Below, one piece after another: positions 23,601-35,276 of a stretch of DNA of 64,000 nt (the first letter of the stretch is position 1; every line of letters starts with the position of its first letter). Both the position numbers and the translations under genes were made by a program. The stretch comes from Parachlorella kessleri (lineage: Eukaryota > Chlorophyta > Trebouxiophyceae > Chlorellales > Chlorellaceae): contig BBXU01002438.1 in assembly GCA_001598975.1 (NCBI GenBank), positions 1 through 64,000 of the forward strand, in the 5' to 3' direction. The notes below the pieces were generated by a model. The model worked only from the letters and a program-made list of their open reading frames with translations. It had not been told where the DNA came from and made no database searches.

Positions 23601-26600
23601 CCCCCCCCCCCTTGTGAGGGCACCAATTGGATGAGCACCCTACGCATGGGTCTCTCCCGGGATATGACTATGAAAGGCCTTCTGAGATCAGGATTCTCGT
23701 CGCAGACCAGCAAGCGTGGTGGGGAAGCTCTCTGGTGGCTACAAAGCTCTCCACAGCAGCCCCACCAGCAAGTCCAGCCCCAACGAGGACCACCCCCAGC
23801 TGTCTCGGCCTCCACGTCACCCACTCCCCCTGCCATCAGCTCCTTGAGCAACCGCAGGAAGCGTGCTCTCTCTGTCCCCCTCCCTCTCTCCCACCCTCTC
23901 TCCCCCCTCCTCCTAACTCTCTCCCCCACGTTCCCCCTCTCCCTCCCTCCCGCCTCCCCCACCTTGCGCGCCACGTCGCACAGCGGCTCCAGCAGGTCGG
24001 CAGCGACCACCGAGTCCGCCCCCGCCTTGGCCGCCAGCAGGGACAGCAGGCCGGTGCCGCAGCCCAAGTCTAGCACGTGGGCCTCCCCTTCCTCCCTCTT
24101 CACCTTGGCCACCGCTCGGGCAATGGCCCGCTGGTAGGCCTACGGGCACAGCGGTCACAGCGGTCACAGCGGGAAGAGGACAAGACAATGGGCGCAGCGA
24201 TTCGCCTGGAAAGGACTGCGGGCACTGGACCGTGGCGCGCTGGTAGGCCTGCGGCCACAGCGGTCACAGCGGGAGAGAAGAGGATAAGACAATGGGCGCA
24301 GCGATCTGCCTGGAAAGGAATGCGGGCACTGGACCGTGGCGCGCTGGTAGGCCTGCAGCCACAGCGGGAGAGGAGGGGACGGGGTGTGAGACACCGAGCG
24401 CAGCAACCTGCCTGGGATGCAGGTTTCGGTGCATGCTGCTCATGGCATGTGTTCATGGTATATATATTTTTCAATATAAATAACCCGTTCTCCATGCCAT
24501 GGTGGCTCCCTAAAAGATAGTGCACATGGGAATGGCAGCGAATTGACCAAGGTTTAAGAGGCTCGTGGCCGCCAGCAGGCGTGGGAAAGGCGTACCGCAA
24601 AGGTGTGGGCAGTACAGCATGGCATGTGGTCTTGCAGGGGGGGCGTTACTCGGGCAGATATGACAGTAGCAGACAGCGGCTGTGGATAGACGTTGCCACA
24701 GTCGCAAGCAAGCACCGACTTAAACCTTGTGCGGACCTCGCCATTGGCCAGGTCAATGAGCAGGGCTGCGAGGTCAATAGGGGCCTCACAAGGGCCAACA
24801 GCATAGCGAGAGCCTGCCCACACCGGGGGATGGGGGGTGGTGGTAGGGGGGGGGGGGGTGGGCTAACTTGCCACATACCCAGCAGCGCCTCCCAGCTGGC
24901 AGCGGAACGGCTTATGGCTGCAGCTACCCTAATCTAGCAGCAGTATCCTAGTCTAGTCTAGCCTAGCAATGCACCCCCATTTGACCATGCTGCCGTCAGG
25001 CCCCACAAGTGGGGCCAACAAAAAGCCAATGACCGTACCCTTACAGGCCATGACAAATGCCGCAGTCATATCCGTGCACCTCGTACTTGGCGCCGTCTGC
25101 CAGCTTGGAGAAGTGTAATGTTGGAAAAGGTGGAAGTCTAATGAGATCCGCAGCACCTGATACTTGGCGGCGTCTGCCAGCATGGAGAAGTGGAAGTGTG
25201 GGAAGGCGGCCTCGGGCTTCATAAGGTGCAGGTAGTCGGCCGTCTCGATGTCAAAACGCATGCGCACCTGCAAGAAGGCGGGTCCATGTTGCAACATATT
25301 GCTTATAAGGTGGCTGATGGTTGTGGGTTACCCCCTGGGTGTGTGCAGCCAGACTGTATATATGGGGAGTGCCTGAGGCTACAGCAGCTGGAGGCATCTG
25401 GCAGTATGAACGTACAAGTGCCTGCGCACTGGAAGACTGGTAGGGTAGGGTGGTCTCCTTGACACATCCCACCCGACAGAAAGAGCTTCAAGCAGTCTTC
25501 TGGCCACCAGTAGCCATGCAGAAGACCTCCAGGTGCTCCTTGCTTGGTGCTGTGCTGGCGCAAGCGGGTGAAAGACACGGCAGCAAGCTGCCTGGAGCGC
25601 CAATCATAAACTCCCTCGCCGCCCCACCGGCTTGTGCATGGCCACGAAGGCCAGCACTGAACCCCTACATACACATCCCCAGGCCAACCCCCTGGCGTGG
25701 AGGGCAGACACAAAGGTCCCAGCTAGGACGGCAAGGCTGGTGTGGGTCTGGCACTCCCGCGGGCCTCACCGTGTTGTGTGAGGCCATGAGGGGCAGCACG
25801 GCGCCCTGGTCCACGGGGAGCTCCCCGGCCAGGTACTGTATTGCTGGCTGCAGGCTGCGCAGCCCTGCAGTTGCAATAACAACAACGTTTTGGTGCCTTG
25901 ACGGGGGCTGTGTTGGCGGACTGCACCTGTACCGCAGGCTGCAGGCTGTGGACTCCTGCAATCAGTCGCATAAAGAAGGAGGCCGGTGGTTGGCATATGA
26001 ATGGGTTCTGCGGCGCAGGGCGGGTCCTGTGCCGCAGCATGCAGGGTGCGCACTCCTGCATCCGTGCTTCAATGAGAAAGAGGCCTCAGTTGTCGGTTTG
26101 ATGCACATTGTGTCGCAAGGAAGGCACTGTGCCGTGGGCTTTAGGCTGTGCAGGCCTGCAGGTCACCCTAACAACGATGGAGGCAGCTGTCGGCGGCTTG
26201 GCATGCACAGCTGCTACCGCGTATTTGCAGGGAACGCAGGGTTGCTGCGTGATGCCACACGTAGGGGAAGCCGCAGCTGGCAAGCCGGCAGCATCTGTCA
26301 AGCGCAGCGGCTTCCAGTGACTCAACCCCCGACAGGGAACACCTATGCACTGCTGCATGTAAAGGACCACTACAAACTACAGCAGTGTCTGAACCACCCC
26401 GGAGCTCCGCCGAAGAGTTCGTAAGCTTCGCAACAGCTGCACAGCCACCGGCAGGCCGTGTCGATGGCCAGCCTAGACACCCCGCTGCGCTGAGCAGCAC
26501 ACACAGGGCGACTTGCAGTTGCTGTACACCCAGCGTACTGCTAGGCGTACCAGCGGCCAGTTTGGGAAGGATTTGGTTGCGAAGTCCAAATGACACTCGG

Positions 26601-29600
26601 GCGACTTGCCTGCCCTCACCGCCTCCGGGCCAGTCGAGACGTACACATCCCCAAATAAATGGAGCTTGTACCAGAACATCACAGCGTTGAAGCGGCCCCG
26701 CCTGCATGAGACACATGGAAAAGGGCTCAAGCAGCACTGAAGGTTGTACTTTTGGCCGTGGTGACGAGAAATGATAAAACAAGGCACTGCAGAACCCAGT
26801 TTGTGACCCATCGTTCATCGTCTGCTTCTGAGTCTGGCGTGAAGGGGCGACGTGGGTCTTGCGCATCTCAAGTTATCACTTGAGGCAGTAGCCTGTAGCG
26901 GTACTTTACTGCATTCCACCGCCCCGCCAGCCAAAGAGGGGGCACCAGGTAGCAATAAACGCAGCCGCGCCCCAAGGGCAATGCAAGGTGCGCATGTGTG
27001 CTGCTCATTTTCACTGCTGGGCATGCTCTGAGAGACATCTCGCTGAACATGACATCACACCTTTTTGCACACTTATGCAGGGCAAGGCAATGCCAACAGT
27101 GCTGAAACCGGGGTCGAACGCGCTCCCCAGCGTCTAAGCTTCACTCGTACTGGAGTTCACTGTGGAGCTCTCCTGCCAGTTTCACTCCTCCTGGCTATCC
27201 AATTTAGCCCCTCCAGGGATTGTCACGTCCAACAGACAAACATGGCAGTCAGCTGTAGGAATCCCTCAAACAAGAGGCATGCCAGACTGGGTGGCACAAT
27301 ACCCAACTTGCCTGGTAAACTCCAAGTCGAGAGTCTTGGTGTCGCTTTTGGTGGGTGGCGTCCCCAGGTCAAAGTACCAGACCTCCACTGGTTCGGAGAG
27401 TGGGACGATGCTGTCCAGGTCCAGTGGGGTGCCTGCGAGGGCGACTAGAGCTAACATAACCCGGCTGGGGGAGCGCGTGCAATGAAGAATACTTGTGGTA
27501 TATCAGTGTGCGGCGCTGCAGATAGATGGTCACTTATAGGAAACAAGTAACAGTGTATTAGCTTTGTCCGCTTCAGATATTGGTATGCCAAGCGCATGGG
27601 ACGGAGGATATTATCCAGCCATCCTATCCCCCAGCCCTGTAATTGCGCTCTCCCCCGTCAACTTTGCCCTTTGGTCACCGCCCTTTCGATTCCACCGTAC
27701 GTGCTGGGGGTGCCACCTGACAGCGCAAAAGCCATCAGCACCACCAATGCCAACAAACGCTTTACCAATCCACCCCATCTTCCCTCCCCCGTTTCCTTCG
27801 CACGGCACCCATCAAATCCCCATACTACCCCATCACATCCCACTTCCCAGCACCCTCCCACCGAACCTCGTACCTGCTGCGTACGCTGGGTGCCACCTGT
27901 ACAAATTGGCAGCGCTCATGTCAAACCCGCAGACCCTATCAGTTCTCAGCTCCACCGCCTGGGCGTAGACTGTTGCGGAGGCGGGCAGCACGAGCGCATC
28001 GGCGGTGAGGAGGTTGGCCAATGCGTGGGAGACAGCTGGGATGAGGCCGCTGGTCAGTAACCCTGCATGCCGGGTGAGTCATCATTACCCATTGTTACCA
28101 CATGGCTTATGGCATCACTTGAGTCGGCAGGTTCCCATGCATGGATACCTTAGATAAAGCCGTGCCCATGCAGTGTTGGAGATAGCTGCGGTTGGCTCAC
28201 CGCTGATCCTGGGTGCAGGCAGGAATCAGCAAGGTTGTTGGCGCAGGCAGGCAGGCAGGCATGGCTTCCGTTAGGGTCGGTTTTGGCAGTACAGGTGACC
28301 AAAGCCTGACTCACCCTCGTCCAGGATGTTGGCTATCAGCAGGTTGGCACAGACGGGCACGTCATTAATCAGCGTCAAGTCCGTGGGCCGCTTGTACAGC
28401 ACCTTGTACGCCTCCTCGCTGAACTGTGGGCAGGGAAGCGAGAAGGGGGCTTCAGCTGGGCACACCTAATTAAGCTGCGGCAGGACCACCAGACATGGCC
28501 GGGTATGGCAGTCACTCGCGCTACACCTAACAGGGTGCTTGCAGGCAGCAGCAACACACCTTGTTCTGGGGATACCACCACAACAGGGCTCGGTAGAGCC
28601 ACGCGCCGTGGCACTCAGACTGCAAGCCCGATTCACAACAGGGAGCTAGAAGGCATTATGTCATTCCACATCTCCCTCCACTGGGCCAGCACCTCTTTGC
28701 AAAGCAGGGACAGGTACAGCAGGCACTCGTGCCACCGCTACACCTAAACAGGGTGCTCGCAGGCAGCAGCAACACACCTTGTTTTGCGCAAGCACCTCCT
28801 TGCACAGCAGGGACAGGTACAGCCAGCGCTCGACGCAGGTCACATGGTGTGCCCCCGCCCGTAAAGCCATCATGGCATACAATCCTGCAGACAACGTCGA
28901 CAAGAGCGGGTCTCGCCTTCGAGCAAGCCCAGCTGAATGCACTCTAGAGGCCTGGTCCTCCCCCCAACGCTGGCTGTTACTGCATACCAAATCCTTGCTA
29001 ACGGTATCCGTCAGCACCAGCTCCCTTGTTACACCGCAAGACCTCCCTTTGCTCGCTCCCAAGCCGCCACCACGACCGTTTGAAGAAGGGCACATCTGGA
29101 CAGCCATGCACACTCAGGCCAAAGATCAGTCTCACCCGCCCCCGCCCCCAGGTTGAGCACCCGGCAGTCCTTGTCTTCTTCCGACGCCACGGCCACGGCC
29201 GCCTTAATGGCCGCCTCAATCCGCTTGTGCAAATAAGTGTCCTCTAGGAACCTCAGCTGACGCTTGGGCATGCGGATGTCGGTCTGTGACAAAGTCAGCG
29301 GAAGGGGGATAGGGTTGCATGCACCTTGCGGGGCGACTGTGGATGCAGGCAGGAAGCCTTGAAATGTCTCAGCTGTGCTCGTGCTTAGGCACATGGGGCA
29401 TGCATGCGTGAGGGTGCATGTGCATGTGGCTGGCTTGAGGCAGGCTGAAGCGGGTACACCCAGATTGGCTGCTGCCATCAACTACTGCTGAAGGAGGCCC
29501 CAACACATGCCAGATATGACCCAGCAAGACTCCCCTGCCGTGTGCCACTTCCAGCTGGGCATCAGGCAAACTGACCTGCACTGTGGCATAATTGTACGTG

Positions 29601-32199
29601 TCCTTGATGTGGTGGTCATTCTCTGCTTGGAACGGGGTCAGCAGCCTCACCTGCACAGGGGAGGAGGTGTCCAACCAAAACAAATCAGACTCTTACAACG
29701 CATATGGAAGGAGGTGTGAGATCAAATGTCAAGTTCGCCTATGCGGTAGCGCAGTGCAACTTTGCTGCCTTTGCATCAAGGGCCTGGCTGGGGATTCAGT
29801 GTACGCAGGCAGAGCAAATGCACTGAAATCCGGTTCTTCTCATACCAAGATGCTACTTGCACATGCACGGCAGGCGTCTCGTGCTCCTTGAAGAAGCAGT
29901 ATGGTTTCCCTTGGGTGCGCTGGTTCTACACCACTGTGCTGAGGTCTCAGGTGGATTGCTGGCAGGCAAAGGGCTGGCGGGCTGGCTGGCTGGCAGTGGC
30001 CTGCTTAAGTGCCCTGTTTTGCACACTCGTCATTGTACCCTTCTTGTTAACGCTTACTGGCGCTGCAGGGCCCCGCCAGGCTGCAGTCACACCCGTGGCT
30101 GTGACCATGCCCAGCTCTCATACATAGCCTCAAGCTTACCAACCACTGAGCACCAGCGAGGACTGCAGGAAGCTGGAGACTTTTGCCGGCCTTACCGGCA
30201 GCATGTCATCGGTCTTGATCCGGTGCAGGGGCGCGGCGTAGGGGTGGTAACTGATGCGCTGCGAGGGCTGGGGGTACTCAATAGCTCGCGTCTCCCGCCC
30301 CTTGCCTGCATGGATGACATAAATCAACGGTTCATGCATGGGATGTGCTGGCAGAGCTGGGGATACCTAATGGCCTGGGTCGCCCGCCCCTTGCCTCCGG
30401 ACCGTCACTGCAAGCGGCAGCTCTTACCCTCTACCAGGGCCTTGCACCCATGTTTACTGAACACCCCATACCCGCACTTAACCCTCACCAGCACCGCTCC
30501 TCCCTCGCACCCATGTTTACTGCACACCCCACACCCTTACTTAACCCTTCACCGGCACTGCTCCTCCCTCGCACCCATGCTCAACACACACCCCACACCC
30601 TTACTTAACCCTTCACCGGCACTGCTCCTCCCTCGCACCCATGCTCAACACACGCCCCAATTCATACCTTCCCACCAGGTCCGTGACCCGGCCCTCCTGC
30701 TTAGCCCCTCCACAAGTACAGGTTCCATACCCTTGGACAGAAAGCAGCTCTTACCCTCCACCAGGTCCTTGACCATTCCCTCGCACCCATGCTTGGCACA
30801 CACCTCGCACCTATACTACTGATTAATAGAAAAAGATTTGGAGAAAATTACCTTCCACCAGGTCCTTGACCAGGCCCTCGCTGGCGGCCTGCAGTCCCAG
30901 CTTCAGGTCTGGGTTCAGCGGGTCCAGCCTCACCCCCTCCTCAAACATGGCTGCCGCCTCCCGGTTCCTGCCCAGCCCCAGCAGGGCCTGGCCCTTGCGG
31001 GAGATGGCTCTCAGGTAGGTGGGCCCGCTCTTGAGGTTCCTGCAGGGCAGTCAGCGGCGCGACACGGGTTTTTGGCGGGCTGTACCGGCCGGTGGCAATT
31101 AGGTAGGGGGTTCCGCTCTTGAGGTACCACGGGGGCGACGCCGCTTTGGGACTGTCAAGGCCGACAGTCTTAGAATTTGGGGACCTGTCAAGTGACATGC
31201 CAGCCCTGTTAATTGACCAGGCCACCATTCGGGGCACGCCATATATGTCCGACAGTTAGCCTACCGTTTCAAGGCCGCCTCCGCCACCTGCTTGCACTTG
31301 TCTGCCATTCGGACGGCATCCTCATACAGCCCCAGGTGCAGGTACGCCCCCGAGCAGTTGCAGTAGCATATGTGGATCTCTGGGTGAGTCAGGTGAAGCC
31401 GCTCGGCCCGCTCGAATAGCAGGTTGTAGACTGCGAGGGCGGAGATGTAGTCCCCTGCCTTCATTAGCCTGTAGCATGGCCACAGGGATGGGGTGCAGAC
31501 AACTTGGTGGAGTGGCGACTGCCAAGGGATACAAGGCAGGCTCCCAAGCATGCACCAGCTTGCCATTTGGCAGAGAAGGGCGGCTAGGGCCTGAATAATA
31601 TGGGATGGAGTGTCCCTTGCAGTCGCTTGCTGTGACGGAGCGCTCAAGGAATGGGATACCAACCGGAGACTTAGAATAACCTGTGCCTCCCACTAGCAGG
31701 CTGGGATATTCCACAGCTCCCACAATGAAGTGACTGAAGCACCCTGGTGCACTGGAACAGTGTCCCAGACAGGTATGCAGCATAGAGGTAGCTCCACCCA
31801 CTTGGTCGCCTCATTGTTCAGCTCCGTAAGGTTTCGTTTCAGGTAGCTGGCGTCAGACTTTCTAAGCTCCTCTGTGCGCCTGAGAATGTTTTGCTTCAGC
31901 TGCAAGAAGGACAGTAGGCAGACTGGTAGGAGGGGTTTGTTGGCAATAGGGCTTGAGGATGTCCACTTCTTCTTCCATATACGTAGGTGCCGGTGCAGGG
32001 TGCAGGACGGGTGGCAAGGCCCGAAACCTACCAGCGTCTGTTCATCATGGCCCCCACATGCCGCTTCATGACATGACGCCCCTCCTGAGGTATTTTCGCA
32101 GTCGTATCGCGCATCGACCCTTTCAGTCTCTGTTCGGTCCGCGTCGCTGGCTGCGGTTGCGCAACATGTTGGAGCGGCCTCTGGCTCCGTCATGGGCAT
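17604..32199 (-). CDS. PRMT9-like protein: TPR repeats plus two tandem methyltransferase domains
   Basis: Predicted SAM-dependent protein arginine methyltransferase of PRMT9/PRMT7 architecture, about 1,210 aa. Exons: 32199-32032, 31899-31802, 31468-31265, 31039-30852, 30305-30196, 29650-29576, 29283-29136, 28884-28778, 28423-28315, 28062-27874, 27432-27312, 26701-26610, 25864-25770, 25267-25157, 24139-23963, 23085-22959, 22647-22482, 22018-21921, ~20991-20890, 20385-19637, 19102-18926, 18554-18438 and 17708-17604. TPRs lie at about 60-240. SAM motifs are VLNLGAGAG (323-331) and VLDLGCGTG (627-635). Both double-E loops are altered (N398/S407 and D702/D711). Exon 20 is a long low-complexity insert. 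The join between exons 18 and 19 does not close in phase, so a small exon is probably missing there. Two introns have GC donors. The last exon and several others carry tandem decoy copies. Confidence 0.85.
17690..18135. repeat. Five-copy array at the acceptor of the last PRMT9-like exon
   Basis: CAGACCTGCA (acceptor plus exon start on the minus strand) recurs at 17704, 17803, 17906, 18013 and 18119, a period of about 99-107 bp, each followed by a short CCCGCCCTGTC-type intron stretch. The copy at 17,704 joins the exon that holds the stop codon. The other four lie upstream in transcription sense. Confidence 0.93.
18821..18990. repeat. Two-copy 89 bp repeat at the donor of PRMT9-like exon 21
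   Basis: CCCCTCCTGG...CTCACCAGAAGC units begin at 18821 and 18910. The copy at 18,910 contains the true exon 21 end and donor (18,926). The other is a decoy exon end plus donor, located downstream in transcription sense. Confidence 0.88.
19147..19191. repeat. Three-copy 15 bp minisatellite
   Basis: Three near-perfect copies of a 15 bp unit (AGTGCAACGAGGTGC) in the intron between exons 20 and 21 of the PRMT9-like gene. Confidence 0.9.
20981..21300. repeat. ~121 bp tandem repeat at the acceptor of PRMT9-like exon 19
   Basis: CAGGCTGTCC (exon start plus acceptor on the minus strand) recurs at 20981, 21103 and 21224, with a diverged fourth copy near 21282. Two of the units also contain a ~45 bp block including CAGTACGCTGGGTGG, which has an inverted relative at 26,521. 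Confidence 0.88.
24130..24365. repeat. Three-copy ~105 bp repeat at the acceptor of PRMT9-like exon 15
   Basis: GCTGGTAGGCC recurs at 24130, 24239 and 24343. On the gene strand each copy is an acceptor followed by the beginning of exon 15 (GCCTACCAGCG). Only the 24,130 copy continues into the exon coding for the second SAM-binding domain. Confidence 0.9.
24945..25030. repeat. Dispersed repeat, copy 1 (PRMT9-like intron)
   Basis: About 80 bp containing TGACCATGCTGCCGT and GGCCAACAAAAAGCC, matched in the same orientation at 56,623-56,702 inside an ankyrin-gene intron, with a shorter relative near 17,555. It has no coding potential. It is likely a fragment of a dispersed element, but no terminal structure is visible. 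Confidence 0.75.
26521..26566. repeat. Inverted dispersed copy of the 21 kb repeat block
   Basis: CACCCAGCGTACTGC followed by AGGCGTACCAGC and AGTTTGG matches the reverse complement of 21,010-21,060 and 21,135-21,180. The orientation is opposite, so it is not part of the same tandem array. Confidence 0.75.
30420..30862. repeat. Array of degenerate donor copies after PRMT9-like exon 4
   Basis: Copies of the exon-4 end plus donor (plus-strand text CTTACCCTCCACCAGGTCC) at about 30,422, 30,680, 30,758 and the real one at 30,850. They are separated by a ~65 bp unit rich in CGCACCCATGTTTACTG and CACACCCTTACTTAACCC, repeated about four times. All copies are intronic on the 3' side of exon 4. Confidence 0.85.
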
Positions 32200-32248
32200 T
32201 CGGCTGCCTGTCTACCAAAGCTGGTGTGTTTCAATGATCGTTATAGCG

Positions 32249-32253
32249 TTACA
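32249..32253 (-). promoter_or_regulatory. Candidate poly(A) signal TGTAA of the BioF gene
   Basis: TTACA on +, that is TGTAA on the gene strand, about 153 nt after the stop. It lies only ~50 nt from the start codon of the next minus-strand gene (32,199), so the BioF 3' end and the PRMT9-like 5' end nearly touch. Confidence 0.5.
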
Positions 32254-32405
32254 CTTCCAGTATCCGAGACAATTTCTCATGTTTGACTATTTGAAGTTCC
32301 GTCATGATTACTAACCCCTCTCATCCAAGGCAAGTTGAGGCATGGCGCCACCAGCAAGCAGAAGGCTCCCGCTGTCCCCTGCAGATATCAGGTCTTCCTG
32401 GGCCA

Positions 32406-35276
32406 TCAAAGCCGTGCCCTTGCTGCTGTGCACTCCATCAGCTGGACTGCGGCGCCGCCAGCCTCCGCCGCTTCCCCGCCTTCCAGCAACCCAGGTAGTT
32501 GCTGCCTGCCCGCTTGTTGGGTTCCCACAACCCCACCATGCCAGCCTTGCTGTGCTCTCCAGCCCGACATCGAAATCACATCAGCTGCCCTCTCCATGCT
32601 ACTGGCAGCGCCCGCTGCCCCTGCTGCTGCGCCCGCTGTGCCCAGTACCCTGCCAAGCCGGTCCAGCGGCAGGCACTGCACCCCGCAGTCTTGCAGTGCG
32701 GCCACCAGCAGCTCCACGTCAGCGCTGCTGTGCCCGGCTGAGAGGCTGACTCGTAGGCGTGAGGTGCCCTGGGGCACGGTCGGCGGCCGGATGGCGGGGA
32801 CATGGAAGCCCCTGGCAAGCAGCTGGGAGCTGGCCGACAGAGTGGCTTGCTCACTGCCCAGCACTAGGGGCACGATGGGGCTGTGGGTGCGGATGCCCAG
32901 GCTGCTGCCTAGCTGCCCAGTCAACCTCCAGAGGTGGCGTCGCCGCCAGGGTTCCTGCAGCAGCAAATTTGCCGTTCAAGCAAACTGGCAGCGCAAAGCC
33001 TGAAGTTGGGGCAGCCCCAACACCTGGCTTAGACAGCACCACCATCCCATGCGCTCTGAAGGTAAGAGGACGTCACCCAGCATGCCATACAACCCTGCCC
33101 CTGCTCAACAGCCCTGCCCCAGGGCGCCTGCAGCAGCCATCACCCAGCTCACCTGTGCAGCCACCCGCAGCGCAGCATGCGCAGCAGCCACCACCGGGAC
33201 CGGCAGCGCCGTGGAGTATACTTGGCTGCGCCCCCGGTTGACAAGAAAGTCCTTCCAGCGGGCGGAGCAAGCCACAAAACCTCCCATGCAGCCAAACGCC
33301 TTACTAAGCGTGCCCACGTGTAAGTCGATGCCCTGGTCCACCCCTAACATCTCTGCTGCGCCACCACCACTGCAGCAATGGTGGAACATGCGCAGGTGCG
33401 TCACTGTTGCCAACGAGGGTTGACAGCTTCCTAAAGATACGCCGCTGTCCTGTCCTTGGCGCTGGTACAGCCATGGGAATAAAATCTGTAGGGGGGTAGT
33501 TGCAGGGCTGCAGATGTGGCATGTGATGGCTGTGCTGCGGCTTGCGACATATGCGACACTTTGCTGCCTCCTAGGTTTGGGTCTCCTGGCGCCCAGCTTT
33601 ATATTGGGAGAAGCCGGCGCTGCTACAGCATCCCCGAGGTGGCCTGGCACCCAGTTAAGGAAGCAAAGCACACTGCAACCAGCAAGACGCACAACCCTGA
33701 TTCAGGCCTCAGTAGCTTACTTGTCTCCACAAACCAGTGTGCCATGGGCATCGTCAATGGCCAGGAGGAAGTCATGCTTTCTTTTCAGGTCAACCAGCCC
33801 TTGGAGGTCAGCAAAGTCGCCGTCCATGCTGAACAACGTGTCAGTGATGACTAACCTCCGCATGCCTGCACGGCAGGCAAGGCGTGCCCGCTTGCTGCAA
33901 GTATAAAGCCGCCTGCATGACCACTAGCATAATTCTGCCCTTACCAGGCCAGTGCCACAATGCGACAACAACACATCAGTCTGCCACAAAGAAGCTACTT
34001 TGGGTTATGATTATGTAAGAACAGCTTTGGTAGGCGAGACGTTGTTCGCTGGAGGGCGTCGATACCAGTATGGGCTGCATTTTTCACTGCTTGCTGACCG
34101 CTTGACATGCCTACTCAGGGCTCACCAGAGGGAGTTGCTGCCAGTAGCTCCTCCAAGTGGTGCAAGTCGTTATGGCGATAGACCGAGAGTCTGGTGCCAT
34201 GCCGCCTCCCCAGCCGCGCTCCATCCACAATAGATGCATGGTTCAGCTCATCAGAAAACACTGCAACGTTGCCGTCGACACAGAGGGATGACACCACCGC
34301 CAGGTTGGCTGCAAACCCGGTGGGAAAGAGGAGACACTCCTCGGCACCTGCGATGGGCCAGAGGACACAATGTTTTTATATCCCGGGCCGGGATTGTGGG
34401 CTTGTCTCGGAATAGCTGCTGCGGAGTTTGCCATCGTGAGTTTGCCATCGTTGGGAAAAATAGCGACACCCGCCAGGGAGAATGGCGGCCCCACTAAGGG
34501 GCGCATGCTTACTGTCCGTGGGAGAGGAGCAGGGCATTGGTAATGCCTTGGTCAGAAAGCAAGTCTAAGGCTGCCTGGGTATGTTGCGGTCTTCAGCGGT
34601 ACTTGCCTTTAAGCCGTGCCAGAGCTGTCTCCAGGTCTCTATGCCAGCTGGTGTACCCACCTACCAGGGCCGAGGAGCGGGGACCTGCAAGCCCAACAAA
34701 GTGCCGTAGGTTTGATGTTTTAAACCAGCCATGCGCACCAAAGTTAGCTGCAGCAAAGTCCCTAGAAGTGCACTGGGACCCTGAAACCAACTGGTGGCTT
34801 GTAACCAGGGCCTGGCAGCGTTGGGCAGGGTTGTGACGCCCATCCAGCTTACCGTTGCCACAGGCCAGGGCTGCGTCAGCTGCTGCCTTGCAAACCTCCG
34901 GGTGGGTTGACAGCCCTAGATAGTCATTCAAGCTAAACAGCTTAATGGGCCGCAGCTGCTCGTCCTGGGCTGTGAGGGAGGAGAGTTGAGAGGTCGGTGG
35001 GGGCAAGAGCTCCCCTGCTAACCAGGCATTTAGTTGTGTCGCTGGTATGGAAACCTGCATACGATGTAGTGAGCAGAAGTCACTGAGGCTGTGGCACAAG
35101 GTAATTGCAGTCTCCCATTCAGAGCCCAGCAGAAATACGCCTAGGAGGACCTCCGGTACCAGCCGCACCTCGACAGGCGAAGTGCTGGGTACTGTAGGTC
35201 TCAAAACTCGGAAGAGGCTGCGGTTTTGGAGTTGAACAAGGGATGATGTTAGCCAAGAGTCCCATCCGTCATGCAT
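32406..35276 (-). CDS. BioF: KAPA synthase (8-amino-7-oxononanoate synthase), peroxisomal type
   Basis: PLP enzyme of the alpha-oxoamine synthase family. It joins pimeloyl-CoA and L-alanine to form KAPA, the first committed step of biotin synthesis. Seven exons fit in phase to about 506 aa: 35276-35169, 35054-34853, 34684-34607, 34347-34126, 33865-33721, 33369-33153 and 32954-32406. It aligns throughout with plant BIO4. The PLP lysine is in GTLSKAFG (K275). Other active-site marks are DELNHASI and DDAHGT. The start at 35,276 is preferred because the N-terminus MHDGWDSW matches the plant enzyme; the frame stays open to an upstream ATG at 35,600. The C-terminus runs ~60 residues past the family end and finishes in ARL, an accepted PTS1 variant (codons at 32,409-32,417). 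Intron 3 has a GC donor. It diverges from BioDA. Confidence 0.93.

Noticed and set aside
23598..23612. Poly-C run and nearby open frame (about 23,610-23,720 on -) as an extra PRMT9-like exon
   Set aside because: The neighbouring exons 15 and 16 already join in phase and align without a gap (VARK then AVAAADLSSRV), leaving no room for it.
22482..24139. Second SAM-binding domain as a separate BioC-like methyltransferase of the biotin pathway
   Set aside because: Its exons join in phase with the upstream TPR/PRMT exons and show PRMT loops, not the malonyl-ACP methyltransferase pattern. It is part of the PRMT9-like protein.
29857..30822. Long open frame of 321 codons on +
   Set aside because: Opposite to the PRMT9-like gene, made mostly of the 65 bp repeat around CGCACCCATG, with no conserved motif.
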